A DNA stretch of 64,000 nt from Dehalococcoides mccartyi 195 (GTDB taxonomy: Bacteria; Chloroflexota; Dehalococcoidia; Dehalococcoidales; Dehalococcoidaceae), in NCBI RefSeq assembly GCF_000011905.1, contig NC_002936.3:1-64000 (forward strand), given 5' to 3'. How positions within the stretch are numbered: position 1 is the stretch's first letter; each line of letters begins with the position of its first letter. Shown here in pieces: positions 27,129 to 37,662 of the stretch. The translations under genes and the position numbers were made by a program. The notes beneath the pieces are model-generated. The model searched no databases. It worked only from the letters and a program-made list of their open reading frames with translations, and was not told the DNA's origin.

Positions 27129-28493
27129 TTATTTAAACAGCTTCTCCACGTCATGCAGAACGTTTAGCTGGGAGACTACAATAACATGGTCTCCGCCATG
27201 GATAACGGCTTCATCAGGGGGAATAATAACCTGGTTATTCTGGACAACCGCCCCGATAACGGCTTCTTTGGGAAGATCCAGCTGGTTTACCTTCTGGTTT
27301 ATAATGCTGGCCTGCGGGCTTACTACAAATTCCACTGCCTCCAGCTGGCCGCTTTCCAGCAGTGCGGCCGCAATAGCTCCGCCGGAAAGCACAAAGTGAG
27401 CTATCTTGCGGGCGGTAATAATGGCCGGAGAACCGGCCACATCTATATCCACCGCTTCAGCCAGGGGTATATAAGAAGGCTTGTTGATAACACTAAGGCT
27501 GCGGTCTACCCCCAGATTTTTGGCTACCAGGCAGCTTAAAATATTGAACTCGTCATTTTCGGTAGTGGCTACAAAAGCATCAGCCGAAGGCACGCCCTGT
27601 TCGGTCAAGAAATCCCGGTCAGTGGGGTCTCCCCTCAGGACCACCGCTTTTTCCAGCCGGATAGCGGCTTTCTGGCTTTTTTCCTCGTCAGGTTCTATCA
27701 GTTTTACACCAACGTCATGGTCTGCCAGCCCTTCGGCTACCAGTAAACCTATCTGGCTGCCGCCCAGTATGAAGACGCTGTGGGCCGGGCGCTGAATGGC
27801 GCTGAACATCCGCCCCAGGTGGTCCATATTGTCACGTTCGGCCACCAGGTAAAGGACATCTTCTTCTTCCAAAACCAGCTCAGGCTGGGGTATCAGCAGT
27901 TCTTCTTTCCGGGCGATGGAAGCTACCACGCAGGGCTTGGTAAAATTAAGCTCGCTCAGGGTCTTGCCGGACATGGGTGAGCCTTCAATAGTAAAGTTGC
28001 GTATCTGAACCAGACCGTTAGCCAGCTGTTCCACCGGGGTAGAGTAAAAACTGGACAAAATACCCAGTATTTCGCGGGCCATTTCAACTTCGGGGTTTAT
28101 AAAGACGTCTATACCCAGTGACTTGGGGCGGATAATCCGTCTGGCAGACAGGGTGGATTTGGCCGGAGGTATAAAATAGCCGGTGTATTCGGAGTTGCGG
28201 ATACGGGCGGCGGTAGTGGAAGCCCCCATTTCTTTGGCTATGAAGCAGATTACCATGTTGGTTTCGTCCCGGTCTGTTACCGCTAAAACCAGGTCTGCCC
28301 GTTGAACTTCGGCATCACGCAGTATCCGTGGAATGGCGGCATTGCCGAAGATAGTTTTAATGTCCAGCTGCCGGTTAAGGTATTCAACAGCTGTTTCAGA
28401 CTGTTCAATAACTACCACTTCGTGGTCTTCTACGACCAGCATGGAGGCTATATTAAAACCTACCGTGCCGCCGCCGGCAATCACAATAAACAT
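27129..28493 (-). CDS. trkA: TrkA, full-length potassium uptake regulator
   Basis: The 454-aa protein has two tandem RCK units: Rossmann motifs AGGGTVGFNIA at the start and LGGSQIGLLVA near residue 240, each followed by a C lobe. It is the typical NAD-binding gate of TrkH and lies directly upstream of trkH. A possible 50-aa gene precedes it by three bases. Confidence 0.95.
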   Translation of the reverse strand: MFIVIAGGGTVGFNIASMLVVEDHEVVVIEQSETAVEYLNRQLDIKTIFGNAAIPRILRDAEVQRADLVLAVTDRDETNMVICFIAKEMGASTTAARIRNSEYTGYFIPPAKSTLSARRIIRPKSLGIDVFINPEVEMAREILGILSSFYSTPVEQLANGLVQIRNFTIEGSPMSGKTLSELNFTKPCVVASIARKEELLIPQPELVLEEEDVLYLVAERDNMDHLGRMFSAIQRPAHSVFILGGSQIGLLVAEGLADHDVGVKLIEPDEEKSQKAAIRLEKAVVLRGDPTDRDFLTEQGVPSADAFVATTENDEFNILSCLVAKNLGVDRSLSVINKPSYIPLAEAVDIDVAGSPAIITARKIAHFVLSGGAIAAALLESGQLEAVEFVVSPQASIINQKVNQLDLPKEAVIGAVVQNNQVIIPPDEAVIHGGDHVIVVSQLNVLHDVEKLFK

Positions 28494-28496
28494 TTT

Positions 28497-28649
28497 CTAG
28501 TCTCGCTGTTTGCTTATAGAGCTTCTGAACTGCTTCAGCTGGCTCATAAGCGAACTAATCCGGCTTTTCTGTTTTCTCTCTATCCGGAATACCTGGTGAT
28601 GGCAGTGTTCACGGTGAGAGATGGGTTTAAGTATTTCTTCTTTTGGCAT
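28497..28649 (-). CDS. possible 50-aa basic His-rich protein leading the trkA operon
   Basis: A short open frame between the promoter and trkA, ending three bases before it. The product begins MPKEEILKPISHREHCHHQ and is strongly basic afterwards. The ribosome site (GAG) is weak. It may be a real small protein or a leader peptide; no family is recognised. Confidence 0.45.
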   Translation of the reverse strand: MPKEEILKPISHREHCHHQVFRIERKQKSRISSLMSQLKQFRSSISKQRD

Positions 28650-28669
28650 TTTCTCAAAAATATATTTCT

Positions 28670-28699
28670 ATAATGGCACTCAGGCTGCCTGATGGTCAA
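28670..28699 (-). promoter_or_regulatory. trkA-trkH promoter
   Basis: Minus-strand TTGACC (28694-28699) and CATTAT (28670-28675) are 18 bases apart, with TG one base before the -10. Confidence 0.5.
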
Positions 28700-28781
28700 G
28701 TGCATTTTTTCAGGCTTAGGCATTTTAGGCAGTTGGCGGGCTGCTGTCAAATAACAGGTTTTTTCAGCTTTGGAAAATATT

Positions 28782-29732
28782 TTAATGGTGTTTATGTAAG
28801 TGAGGTTTCTGTTCTATTTCCAGCTGGCAGAGGATATCGTTTGTCCGGCAAACCTGGCACTCCATCTGGAGGGTGACATGGCTTAGGGCAAAGCTTTCTT
28901 TCAAAATGGTTTCTATATGCTGGCGGATATCATCTGCCTGGCTTACGGGGCAGTCGTCTATCAGCACATGGGCGGAAAGGGCGTGGATTTCGGGGCTGAT
29001 ACTCCAGATGTGGATATGATGAAAGTCTTTTACCCCAGGTATGGTTTTTACTGAATCAGCCAGCTGGTTTAGGTTTATATCTTTGGGGCTGGCTTCCAGT
29101 ATCACCCTCAGACCCTGGCGGAAAATATTTACACCTCCCAGGCTGATAATCAGGCCGATAATTATACTGACAACTATGTCCGCCAGATAATTGCCGCTGA
29201 TTATTATTACCACCGCACTTATGATAACCCCCACCGAAGCCAGAGCGTCACCGGCGGCGTGCCAGAATGCGCTTTTGATATTCAGGTTTTCTTTTTGCTC
29301 ACGGTGCAGTATCAAAGCAACCGTGAGATTAGTTGCCAGACCCAGCAGGGCAACCGGCAAAACCAGCCCGGCATTTATTTCCGGAGGGTTCTGAAAACGC
29401 TGGAAAGATTCGTAAAAAATAAAAACGGCAATGCCGATAAGGCTTATGGAGTTTAAAATAGCCACCAGAACACCTATCCGGTGGTATCCGAAGGTCATTT
29501 TAAAGTTGGAAGGGCGTTTGGCCTGCATTAAGGCAAAATAGCTTAGGGAAAGGGCTAAAACATCTGTCAGGACATGCCCGGCATCGCTTAGCAGGGCCAG
29601 ACTGTTAGATACCAGAGCGCCGATAAATTCGGCCAGGAGGATAATGCCGGAAAACAGGATTCCCAGCTTCAGTTTTTTGCTGACCGGCATTTGCTTATCA
29701 GAAGTAGTTTTTTTACTTGAGACGGGGGACAT
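28782..29732 (-). CDS. cation diffusion facilitator (zinc-type) efflux protein
   Basis: The 316-aa protein has six membrane spans and the CDF metal sites LLSDAGHVLTD (span 2) and FWHAAGD (span 5), the HxxxD pattern of zinc/cobalt/cadmium exporters such as ZitB/CzcD. A cytoplasmic C-terminal domain follows, with CQVC and a final His-rich HLHKHH tail that may bind metal. The ATG has no ribosome site and lies six bases after a -10, so it may be leaderless. Confidence 0.93.
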   Translation of the reverse strand: MSPVSSKKTTSDKQMPVSKKLKLGILFSGIILLAEFIGALVSNSLALLSDAGHVLTDVLALSLSYFALMQAKRPSNFKMTFGYHRIGVLVAILNSISLIGIAVFIFYESFQRFQNPPEINAGLVLPVALLGLATNLTVALILHREQKENLNIKSAFWHAAGDALASVGVIISAVVIIISGNYLADIVVSIIIGLIISLGGVNIFRQGLRVILEASPKDINLNQLADSVKTIPGVKDFHHIHIWSISPEIHALSAHVLIDDCPVSQADDIRQHIETILKESFALSHVTLQMECQVCRTNDILCQLEIEQKPHLHKHH

Positions 29733-29738
29733 AAATTA

Positions 29739-29747
29739 ATGATAGCA
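29739..29747 (-). promoter_or_regulatory. extended -10 of the CDF gene (leaderless type)
   Basis: On the minus strand TGCTATCAT (extended -10; TATCAT at 29739-29744) is followed by six bases and then the ATG. Transcription should start at or next to the initiation codon. Confidence 0.6.
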
Positions 29748-29880
29748 CAATTATTATAAGTTTATTACGTTAGCTTTGGCTTTGAGCTTTTTCTTGATTT
29801 TGACCCCCCGAGACCCTATCATATATACCGTAATAAAAGAGAAAAAATAAATGAGATGCCGTGTTGGCATAGGAGGACAG

Positions 29881-30502
29881 TTGCCTAAAATCAGTATCAT
29901 CCCCAGGGAGGAAAAATTCTTTGACCTGATTGAGCTGAGTGCAAAGAACATGGTAAGCACCGCTCAGGAACTGGATGAATTAGTTAATAACTGGGCAGAT
30001 GTAGACAATAAAGTTGCCCGGATAGCCGATTTGGAACACGAGGGTGACAGTATTGCCCACCAGATTATAAACCTTCTCCACCGTACCTTTGTTACCCCCT
30101 TTGACCGCGAAGATATCGCTTTGCTTGCCCACACTATGGATGACGTGACCGACTTTATTCATTCGGCGGCGGATTTTATGTTTATTTACAAGACCGGGCG
30201 TCCCGGTGAACGTGCCAAGGAACTGGCCGGTATTATTGTGCTGGCGGCCAAGGAAGTTGCACTGGCTGTGCCCCATCTGCGGCACAAGTCCGAGATGAAA
30301 CAGGTTATTGTCCACTGCGTAGAAATAAACCGCCTGGAAAATATGGCGGATGTGGCTTTCAGGGCCGCTTTGGGAGAGCTTTTTACTGATTCAAAGGACA
30401 TGGCAAACATTATCAAGTGGCGTGAAATATATGAACATATGGAAACGGCCACAGACCGGTGCGAAGACGTGGCCAATGTTCTTGAGGGGGTTGCCCTGAA
30501 GA

Positions 30503-30510
<8 letters not shown>
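29881..30510 (+). CDS. DUF47 family phosphate transport accessory protein (PhoU-like)
   Basis: The 209-aa all-helical protein belongs to DUF47, the usual partner of PiT transporters (LEHEGDSIAHQI, DREDIALLAHTMDDVTDFI). The start chosen is TTG at 29881, four bases after AGGAGG; an in-frame ATG 30 bases upstream has no ribosome site. It overlaps pit by eight bases, so the two are coupled. Confidence 0.92.
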
Positions 30511-32389
<1,879 letters not shown>

Positions 32390-32597
32390 GCTATTTCCTT
32401 AATGCTTAATAAGGCGACCAGAGGTAAAACGCTTAATATATTATAACTTTGACAAGCTAAATTCAACTGGTTGCAGTTTGAAGTAAGGCGTCATTTAATG
32501 CTAAATTATCATAGGTTTTTATATTTACCTGTAAATCGGCACTAATACTCATAGATGCTTCTGGATTATGTCCAGCGGTATACTGGCAAGGAGGGGT

Positions 32598-33446
32598 ATG
32601 TATACGATTGTTGAGCGGCAGGATTTATTGCCCAGGGTACACTTGCTGAAGATACAGGCCCCCAAAGTAGCGGCCGCCGCCGCCGCCGGCCAGTTTGTTA
32701 TCCTCAGGATTGACGCTGAGGGTGAGCGTTTCCCTCTGACTATTGCGGACTGGGACGCTCAGGCAGGCACAGTTACGGTTATTTACATGGAAATAGGGGC
32801 TTCCACCCGCAAGCTGGCCAAGCTGGGTGAGGGTGATGCCATACTGGATTTTGCCGGTCCCCTGGGCAAACCTACCGAGATTGAAAACTTCGGGACAGTG
32901 GTCTGCGTAAGCGGCGGCTTTGCCATGGCTACTATTGCACCCATTGCCAGGGCTATGAAAGAGGCGGGTAACCGGGTGATAAGCGTGGTGGGTGCCAGAA
33001 GCAAAGATTTGTTTTTCTGGCATGACCGCCTTACTAAATATTCGGACGAAATGATAGTCTGCACTGATGACGGGTCTGCCGGTATCAAGGGGGTAGTTAC
33101 CGAACCCCTGCGTGACCTCCTTGCCTCCAGTACCAAAGTGGACCGGGTAATAGTAATAGGCCCCAGCGTTATGATGAAATTCTGCTCAAAAACCACCCAG
33201 CCTTTCGGGGTGAAGACTATTGTCAGCTTAAACCCCATAATGATAGACGGAACGGGTATGTGCGGCTGTTGCCGGGTAAGTCTGGACGGGCAGACCCGTT
33301 TTGCCTGTGTGGACGGGCCGGAGTTTGACGGGCACAAGGTAGACTGGGACGGGCTGCTGGTACGCCAGAAATCTTACGTGGCCGAAGAGGCTGTGGCCGC
33401 CGAGAGATGCCGCTGTAAGGAAGAGGGGTGCGGAAACCATGGCTAA
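32598..33446 (+). CDS. nfnA: ferredoxin:NADP oxidoreductase small subunit (NfnA/SudB-like)
   Basis: The 282-aa protein has a ferredoxin-reductase fold with FAD and NAD(P) domains (GGFAMATIAPIARAM) and a C-terminal [2Fe-2S] cysteine set (GTGMCGCCRVS with FACVDGPEF). Start ATG 32598, just after GGAGGGG; an upstream in-frame ATG has no such site. With the next gene it forms the two-subunit complex annotated as NfnAB or sulfide dehydrogenase, which links NADH, NADPH and ferredoxin pools. Confidence 0.9.
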   Translation: MYTIVERQDLLPRVHLLKIQAPKVAAAAAAGQFVILRIDAEGERFPLTIADWDAQAGTVTVIYMEIGASTRKLAKLGEGDAILDFAGPLGKPTEIENFGTVVCVSGGFAMATIAPIARAMKEAGNRVISVVGARSKDLFFWHDRLTKYSDEMIVCTDDGSAGIKGVVTEPLRDLLASSTKVDRVIVIGPSVMMKFCSKTTQPFGVKTIVSLNPIMIDGTGMCGCCRVSLDGQTRFACVDGPEFDGHKVDWDGLLVRQKSYVAEEAVAAERCRCKEEGCGNHG

Positions 33447-34836
33447 AGCGGGGCTGAACAGAATGGATATGCCTAAACAGGCAGTTAGCGACCGTATTCA
33501 AAATTTTTCCGAAGTGGCCACCGGTTATACCCCGGCTGATGCCCATACCGAAGCTGCCCGCTGTTTGCAGTGCAAAAAGCGTTACTGCGTAGAGGGTTGT
33601 CCGGTAAATATAGATATTCCGGAATTTATTTTGGCTTTGCGGGACGGGAATATGCCCGAAGCTGCCAGGGTACTTAAAAAGACCAACAGTCTGCCGGGGG
33701 TCTGCGGCAGGGTATGTCCCCAGGAAACCCAGTGTGAACAGGCCTGTATATTAAATAAAAAAGAAGCCCCTATAGCTATAGGCCGTTTGGAACGTTTTGT
33801 AGCTGATTGGGAACGCGGACATTCGGCTGAAGTTAATCTGCCCAAAAGCCTTAAGCCCAAGAGCGGGAAAAAGGCGGCGGTAGTGGGAGCCGGCCCGGCC
33901 GGACTTACGGCAGCGGCCGAGCTTGCCCGTTTGGGGCATGATGTTACCCTGTTTGAGTCTTTGCATACGGCAGGCGGGGTGCTTATGTACGGCATACCCG
34001 AATTCCGCCTTCCCAAAGATATAGTTCAGGGTGAGATAGAGTATGTAAAATCTCTGGGAGTAACGCTGGAGTTAAATTCGGTAGCGGGGCGGCTCTTTTC
34101 GCTGGAAGACCTTTTCAAGCAGGGATTTCAGGCGGTTTTTTTAGCAACCGGAGCCGGTTTGCCCTTATTTTTAAATGTACAGGGTGAAAACCTGAGCGGG
34201 GTATATTCGGCTAACGAATTTCTGACTAGAGTCAACCTGATGAAGGCTCATAATTTTCCTTCCTCGGATACCCCGGTTAAAAAAGGCAGAAAAGTGGCGG
34301 TGATTGGGGGCGGAAACGTAGCCATGGATGCCGCCCGCTGTGCCTTGCGTCTGGGGGCGGAAGAGGTGAGTATCGTCTACCGCCGTTCGGAGCTGGAACT
34401 GCCGGCCCGCAAAGAGGAAGTGGACAATGCCCGCGAAGAGGGAATAAAGTTTCATTTCCTGACCAGCCCGGTCCGCTTTCTGGCTAACGAACAGGGGCAG
34501 GTGCGGGCTATGGAATGCCAGAAGATGGCACTTGGCGAACCTGACGCCAGCGGCCGCCGCCGTCCCATACCGGTGGGCGGCAGCGAATTTGAAATGGATA
34601 TAGATTTGGCCGTTATTGCCCTGGGTACACGCCCCAATCCACTGGTTATGCAGTCCGCCCCGGATTTGCAGGTAAACTCAAACGGCACTGTTCTGGCTGA
34701 TATAAACGGACAGACTTCGCACCGGGCGGTTTGGGCCGGTGGGGATATAGTAACCGGCTCCGATACTGTCATAAGTGCTATGGGTGCGGCCAAACGTTCG
34801 GCAGTGGTTATAGACGAATACCTGAGAAGCCTTTAA
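33439..34836 (+). CDS. nfnB: ferredoxin:NADP oxidoreductase large subunit (NfnB, GltD-like)
   Basis: The 465-aa protein is of the glutamate-synthase-small-subunit type: N-terminal cysteine clusters for two [4Fe-4S] centres (CLQCKKRYCVEGCP and CGRVCPQETQCEQAC), an FAD site (VVGAGPAGLTAAAELARLG) and an NAD(P) site (VIGGGNVAMDAAR). It overlaps nfnA by eight bases. There is no large GltB subunit nearby, so the Nfn role is preferred over glutamate synthesis. Confidence 0.92.
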   Translation: MAKAGLNRMDMPKQAVSDRIQNFSEVATGYTPADAHTEAARCLQCKKRYCVEGCPVNIDIPEFILALRDGNMPEAARVLKKTNSLPGVCGRVCPQETQCEQACILNKKEAPIAIGRLERFVADWERGHSAEVNLPKSLKPKSGKKAAVVGAGPAGLTAAAELARLGHDVTLFESLHTAGGVLMYGIPEFRLPKDIVQGEIEYVKSLGVTLELNSVAGRLFSLEDLFKQGFQAVFLATGAGLPLFLNVQGENLSGVYSANEFLTRVNLMKAHNFPSSDTPVKKGRKVAVIGGGNVAMDAARCALRLGAEEVSIVYRRSELELPARKEEVDNAREEGIKFHFLTSPVRFLANEQGQVRAMECQKMALGEPDASGRRRPIPVGGSEFEMDIDLAVIALGTRPNPLVMQSAPDLQVNSNGTVLADINGQTSHRAVWAGGDIVTGSDTVISAMGAAKRSAVVIDEYLRSL

Positions 34837-35045
34837 TTCCGGCGGCTCAGCAGTAACATAATAAATATTACCAGTACCCATTTCCAGACATACTCCAAAG
34901 GGTCGGCTGTCAGTTTGATTACCAGACTCAGGTTCTGGTCAAGCGGGGCTGTAATCTGGCTGATAAAACTGTGCCAGGCCGGTATAAAACACAGCACCAG
35001 CATGGCAAATACATAAAAGAGCAGGGCAGAGCGAAATACGTTCAT
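34833..35045 (-). CDS. small membrane protein, unknown
   Basis: The 70-aa product has two hydrophobic spans (about 5-25 and 50-67) separated by a polar loop, and ends SRRN. No family recognised. It converges with nfnB, sharing four bases. The ribosome site is weak (GGGGT). Confidence 0.5.
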   Translation of the reverse strand: MNVFRSALLFYVFAMLVLCFIPAWHSFISQITAPLDQNLSLVIKLTADPLEYVWKWVLVIFIMLLLSRRN

Positions 35046-35107
35046 ACCCCAACCGCCTTTCTTTCGGGCAGAGGCTGTCTGCCTGTCTGCCGCACTGTTT
35101 TAAAGAA

Positions 35108-35136
35108 AAACCCCCGCCTTTGTGACGGGGGCTTGG
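35108..35136 (-). terminator. terminator after the SnoaL-like gene
   Basis: On the minus strand GCCCCCGTC...AAGGCGGGGG forms a GC-rich hairpin followed by TTTTT, just downstream of the gene at 35156. Confidence 0.8.
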
Positions 35137-35155
35137 TTTGTTTGCAAAGGATAGT

Positions 35156-35689
35156 TTACATATAATTCCATTCGGGAGGGGCATCTTCGCCCGGTTCGGA
35201 GTTCGGGGTTTCATTTTGAGATGCACCGGTTGTTTCCGGAGTGGCTTGCTCAGCTTCAGGCGGGGGAGTCGGCCCTTCGGGGAACTCCAGTTCCGCCGGA
35301 GCGGATAAATGCATCTGGCTCCAGCGCCATTCATCTTTAATATTTTCCATTACCCCGCTGAGGTAGAAATCAAATTCCTTCTGGTTATCCCCGTTTTTAC
35401 AGGTATAGGTTACATGGGTATCCAACCAGACAACCGGGCCGTTGCCTTTTATGGTGGTAAACCCTAGCTTGAATTTTACCGGGGTGGCTTTGTCCAGCAG
35501 GGCTTGCATCCAGCGTCTGAAACCATTCTGCCCCAGGCCGACATTATCCGGGCAGGGACCCACGGTGAGTATATTCGGTTCGCTGTCTACCTGTGCCACC
35601 AGTGCCTCTATGTTTTTAGCCTCAACCGCTTCTTTCATAGCATCCAGCACCTGGTTTATCTCTTTGCGGACTTCAGGGTCTATCTTCAT
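35156..35689 (-). CDS. SnoaL/NTF2-like domain protein
   Basis: The 177-aa protein has an NTF2-like (SnoaL_3/DUF4440-type) fold: long N-terminal helix, then FRRWMQALLDKATPVKF, a WLDTHVTYTC strand and WRWSQMHLSAP. The last 45 residues are Pro/Glu/Thr-rich and look disordered. No signal peptide. No substrate can be assigned. Good promoter, AAGGAG and terminator make it a single-gene unit. Confidence 0.75.
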   Translation of the reverse strand: MKIDPEVRKEINQVLDAMKEAVEAKNIEALVAQVDSEPNILTVGPCPDNVGLGQNGFRRWMQALLDKATPVKFKLGFTTIKGNGPVVWLDTHVTYTCKNGDNQKEFDFYLSGVMENIKDEWRWSQMHLSAPAELEFPEGPTPPPEAEQATPETTGASQNETPNSEPGEDAPPEWNYM

Positions 35690-35734
35690 GATAAGTCTCC
35701 TTGGATATTATCCGGCTTTAATATTCAGTCATTA

Positions 35735-35763
35735 ATTTTATAGCATTTGGTTGTTTCTGTCAA
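35735..35763 (-). promoter_or_regulatory. promoter of the SnoaL-like gene
   Basis: Minus-strand TTGACA (35758-35763, perfect) and TAAAAT (35735-35740) are 17 bases apart. The -35 overlaps the last codon of the upstream methyltransferase. Confidence 0.8.
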
Positions 35764-36363
35764 CTGACTTTAGCTTTGGTTACAGTTATCAGCCCGTAGC
35801 TGGTGGATTGGGTATTTTCAGCTTTGATGCCCAGTTCCTCAAGCAGGGCCGGCACGCCACCGTTTTTCAGGAAGTGGCGGAAATTACGGTAGTGTTCGCC
35901 GCCGGCTATACGCTCTATAAATCTTATAACCTGTCCGGGAAAACTGGCAGGCAGGGGATAGCTGTAGTCCGCTATCAGGATATAACTTTGGGGTTTGACT
36001 ACCCGTTTCATTTCAGCCAGTATCTCCAGACGGGTTTGGGCGGGTTTGTCATGGAGGGCTAAGGTGATAGACGTATAATCAAAACTGGCATCTGCAAAGG
36101 GCAGGTGGCGGGCATCTGCCCCGGTAAAATAACCGGCTTTGTCCGGGTCATAAAGGCGGCGGGAGAGCCTGAGCATATCCGGGCTGAGGTCCAGCCCGAA
36201 CCCCAGAATACCCCGGCGGCGGTATTCGCCTACCTGAGCCCCCGAACCGGAACACACGTCCAGCACCCGTTCACCCGGCTTTATACCCCCGAATTCGGGT
36301 AGTAAAACGTCTTACACCCCGCAAAAACGGGTCTATGACAGTTGAGTAGTCTATTCCCAGCAT
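35760..36363 (-). pseudogene. class I SAM methyltransferase with a one-base frameshift
   Basis: The intact part (from about 36303 down) encodes a SAM-dependent methyltransferase: motif I VLDVCSGSGAQ, then GLDLSPDML, DARHLPFADASFDY and a C-terminal Rossmann part. Just upstream the frame meets TAA, but another frame continues the protein: ATG at 36363 opens MLGIDYSTVIDPFLRGVRR. Removing one base from the four-base run at 36304-36307 joins them as GVRRLLPEFGGIKPG before motif I. So this is a single-base insertion, a programmed slip, or a sequencing error. An internal Met at 36266 would give a 168-aa protein lacking the front of the fold. It follows the small membrane gene by ten bases. Confidence 0.75.
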
Positions 36364-36373
36364 AAAGGCAGGG

Positions 36374-36568
36374 CTACTTTTTTACTGACCAGACCAGGGC
36401 TACTACCCAGCCGATAAAAGTCCAGCCGAGTAAAAGGTTCAGCAGGAAGATAGCCAGAGTATTGCGGCGGTGATTGGCTAGGGCGATTATGCTAGGCAGG
36501 AAGTATAAGGCCAGACTGATTGCAAAAGAGATGAGACCAAAGATTCCGCTGAAGAAAAAATCAAACAC
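36374..36568 (-). CDS. superinfection-immunity-like small membrane protein
   Basis: The 64-aa product matches the Imm_superinfect pattern (related to phage T4 Imm): YFLPSIIALANHRRNTLAIFLLNLLLGWTFIGWVVALVW, shown here only in part: two hydrophobic spans around a basic loop, with FLLNLLLGWT in the second. Start GTG at 36568, seven bases after AAGGAG. Family members are widespread in chromosomes and not always linked to phage defence. Confidence 0.8.
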   Translation of the reverse strand: MFDFFFSGIFGLISFAISLALYFLPSIIALANHRRNTLAIFLLNLLLGWTFIGWVVALVWSVKK

Positions 36569-36698
36569 TTTAACGCTCCTTGATAATATAAAATAGTGGC
36601 TATGAAAAGATTAGCCTAAAGACGGCTTATTTACAAGGAATCTGGTTTATAAGCAGGCAGGGTGAGGGTTCGGGCTGTTATTTCAGCCGGGTTCGGGA

Positions 36699-36704
36699 TA
36701 TTAT
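36699..36704 (+). promoter_or_regulatory. -10 element six bases before the metallopeptidase ATG
   Basis: TATTAT at 36699-36704, then six bases, then ATG at 36711. No ribosome site and no clear -35. The layout matches other candidate leaderless genes of this window. Confidence 0.45.
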
Positions 36705-36710
36705 AAAAAT

Positions 36711-37082
36711 ATGGATACAGAGCAGTTTAAACAGATAGTGGCCGAGGCAGTGGATAGCCTGCCGGAGGAATTTTTAGCCCTGCTGGACAATGTTGAAATA
36801 ATGGTGGCTGACCGCCCAAGCCGTATCCAGCGCCGTAATCTGGATATGCACCGGGGTGAAGAGTTGCTGGGGCTTTATGAGGGCGTTCCCCTGACCGAAC
36901 GCCATGCCTCTTATGGTATGGTTACCCCTGACCGCATTACCATATTCCGGCTGGCCATACTGGATATGGTTAAGACTGAAGAAGATATAAAAAACGAAGT
37001 CCGGCGGGTGGTTAAGCACGAAGTTGCCCACCACTTCGGCATAAGTGACGAACGGCTGGAGGAAATGGGCGGCCCGGTTTAG
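36711..37082 (+). CDS. zincin-like metallopeptidase family protein
   Basis: The 123-aa protein matches the Zincin_1 (DUF1025) family: FRLAILDM and the zinc motif VKHEVAHHFGISDERL (HExxH plus the later Asp), near the C-terminus. Proteolytic activity is not proven for the family. It has no ribosome site; a -10 lies six bases before the ATG. Confidence 0.85.
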   Translation: MDTEQFKQIVAEAVDSLPEEFLALLDNVEIMVADRPSRIQRRNLDMHRGEELLGLYEGVPLTERHASYGMVTPDRITIFRLAILDMVKTEEDIKNEVRRVVKHEVAHHFGISDERLEEMGGPV

Positions 37083-37215
37083 GTCTCAGCCGTTTTTTAA
37101 TTTGTCAGCGGCATAAACCCGCCCTAAGCACGCATATTTTTCATTTTACCCTGAAAATAGGGTATATTTATATTTTATGCTCTTTACAGATATATATTTC
37201 AGGAGAATAAAACCC

Positions 37216-37662
37216 ATGAGTGATACAGCCGTTTCAGCCCAGAGCCTGCATGAGCAGGGTTTTAACTGCGCCCAGTCTATTTTAGGTGCTTTTGCCCCGT
37301 CTCTGGGTATTGAAACCGGGACAGCTTTTAAACTGGCTTCTGCTTTCGGCGGGGGCATGGCGGGGCGGGGAGACAGCTGCGGGGTAATCAGCGGCGGGCT
37401 GATGGTAATAGGGCTGAAATTCGGGCAGACTTCGGCTGAAGATAAGGCGGCCAGAGAAAAGTGCAACCGCCTGGGACGTGAATATATAAAGCAGTTTGAA
37501 ACCCGCTTCGGGGCAACGGCCTGCCGTGAACTTATCAAGTGCAATATAGGCACTCCGGAGGGGGCAAAGCTGGTAAAAGAAAAAGGCCTCCGTGAAGGCC
37601 TTTGTTCAAACCTGGTTTACAGCGGGGCGCAAATGCTTTCCGCCCTTATAGAGCAGGCTTAG
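37216..37662 (+). CDS. C_GCAxxG_C_C family redox protein
   Basis: The 148-aa protein has the Cys pattern that names the family: FNCAQSILGAF, GRGDSCGVISGG, and later CRELIKCNIG and GLCSNLV. Members are thought to be redox or metal proteins and are frequent in anaerobes. The start ATG 37216 follows AGGAG; an upstream in-frame opening has none. It shares four bases with the convergent ychF-like gene. Confidence 0.88.
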   Translation: MSDTAVSAQSLHEQGFNCAQSILGAFAPSLGIETGTAFKLASAFGGGMAGRGDSCGVISGGLMVIGLKFGQTSAEDKAAREKCNRLGREYIKQFETRFGATACRELIKCNIGTPEGAKLVKEKGLREGLCSNLVYSGAQMLSALIEQA

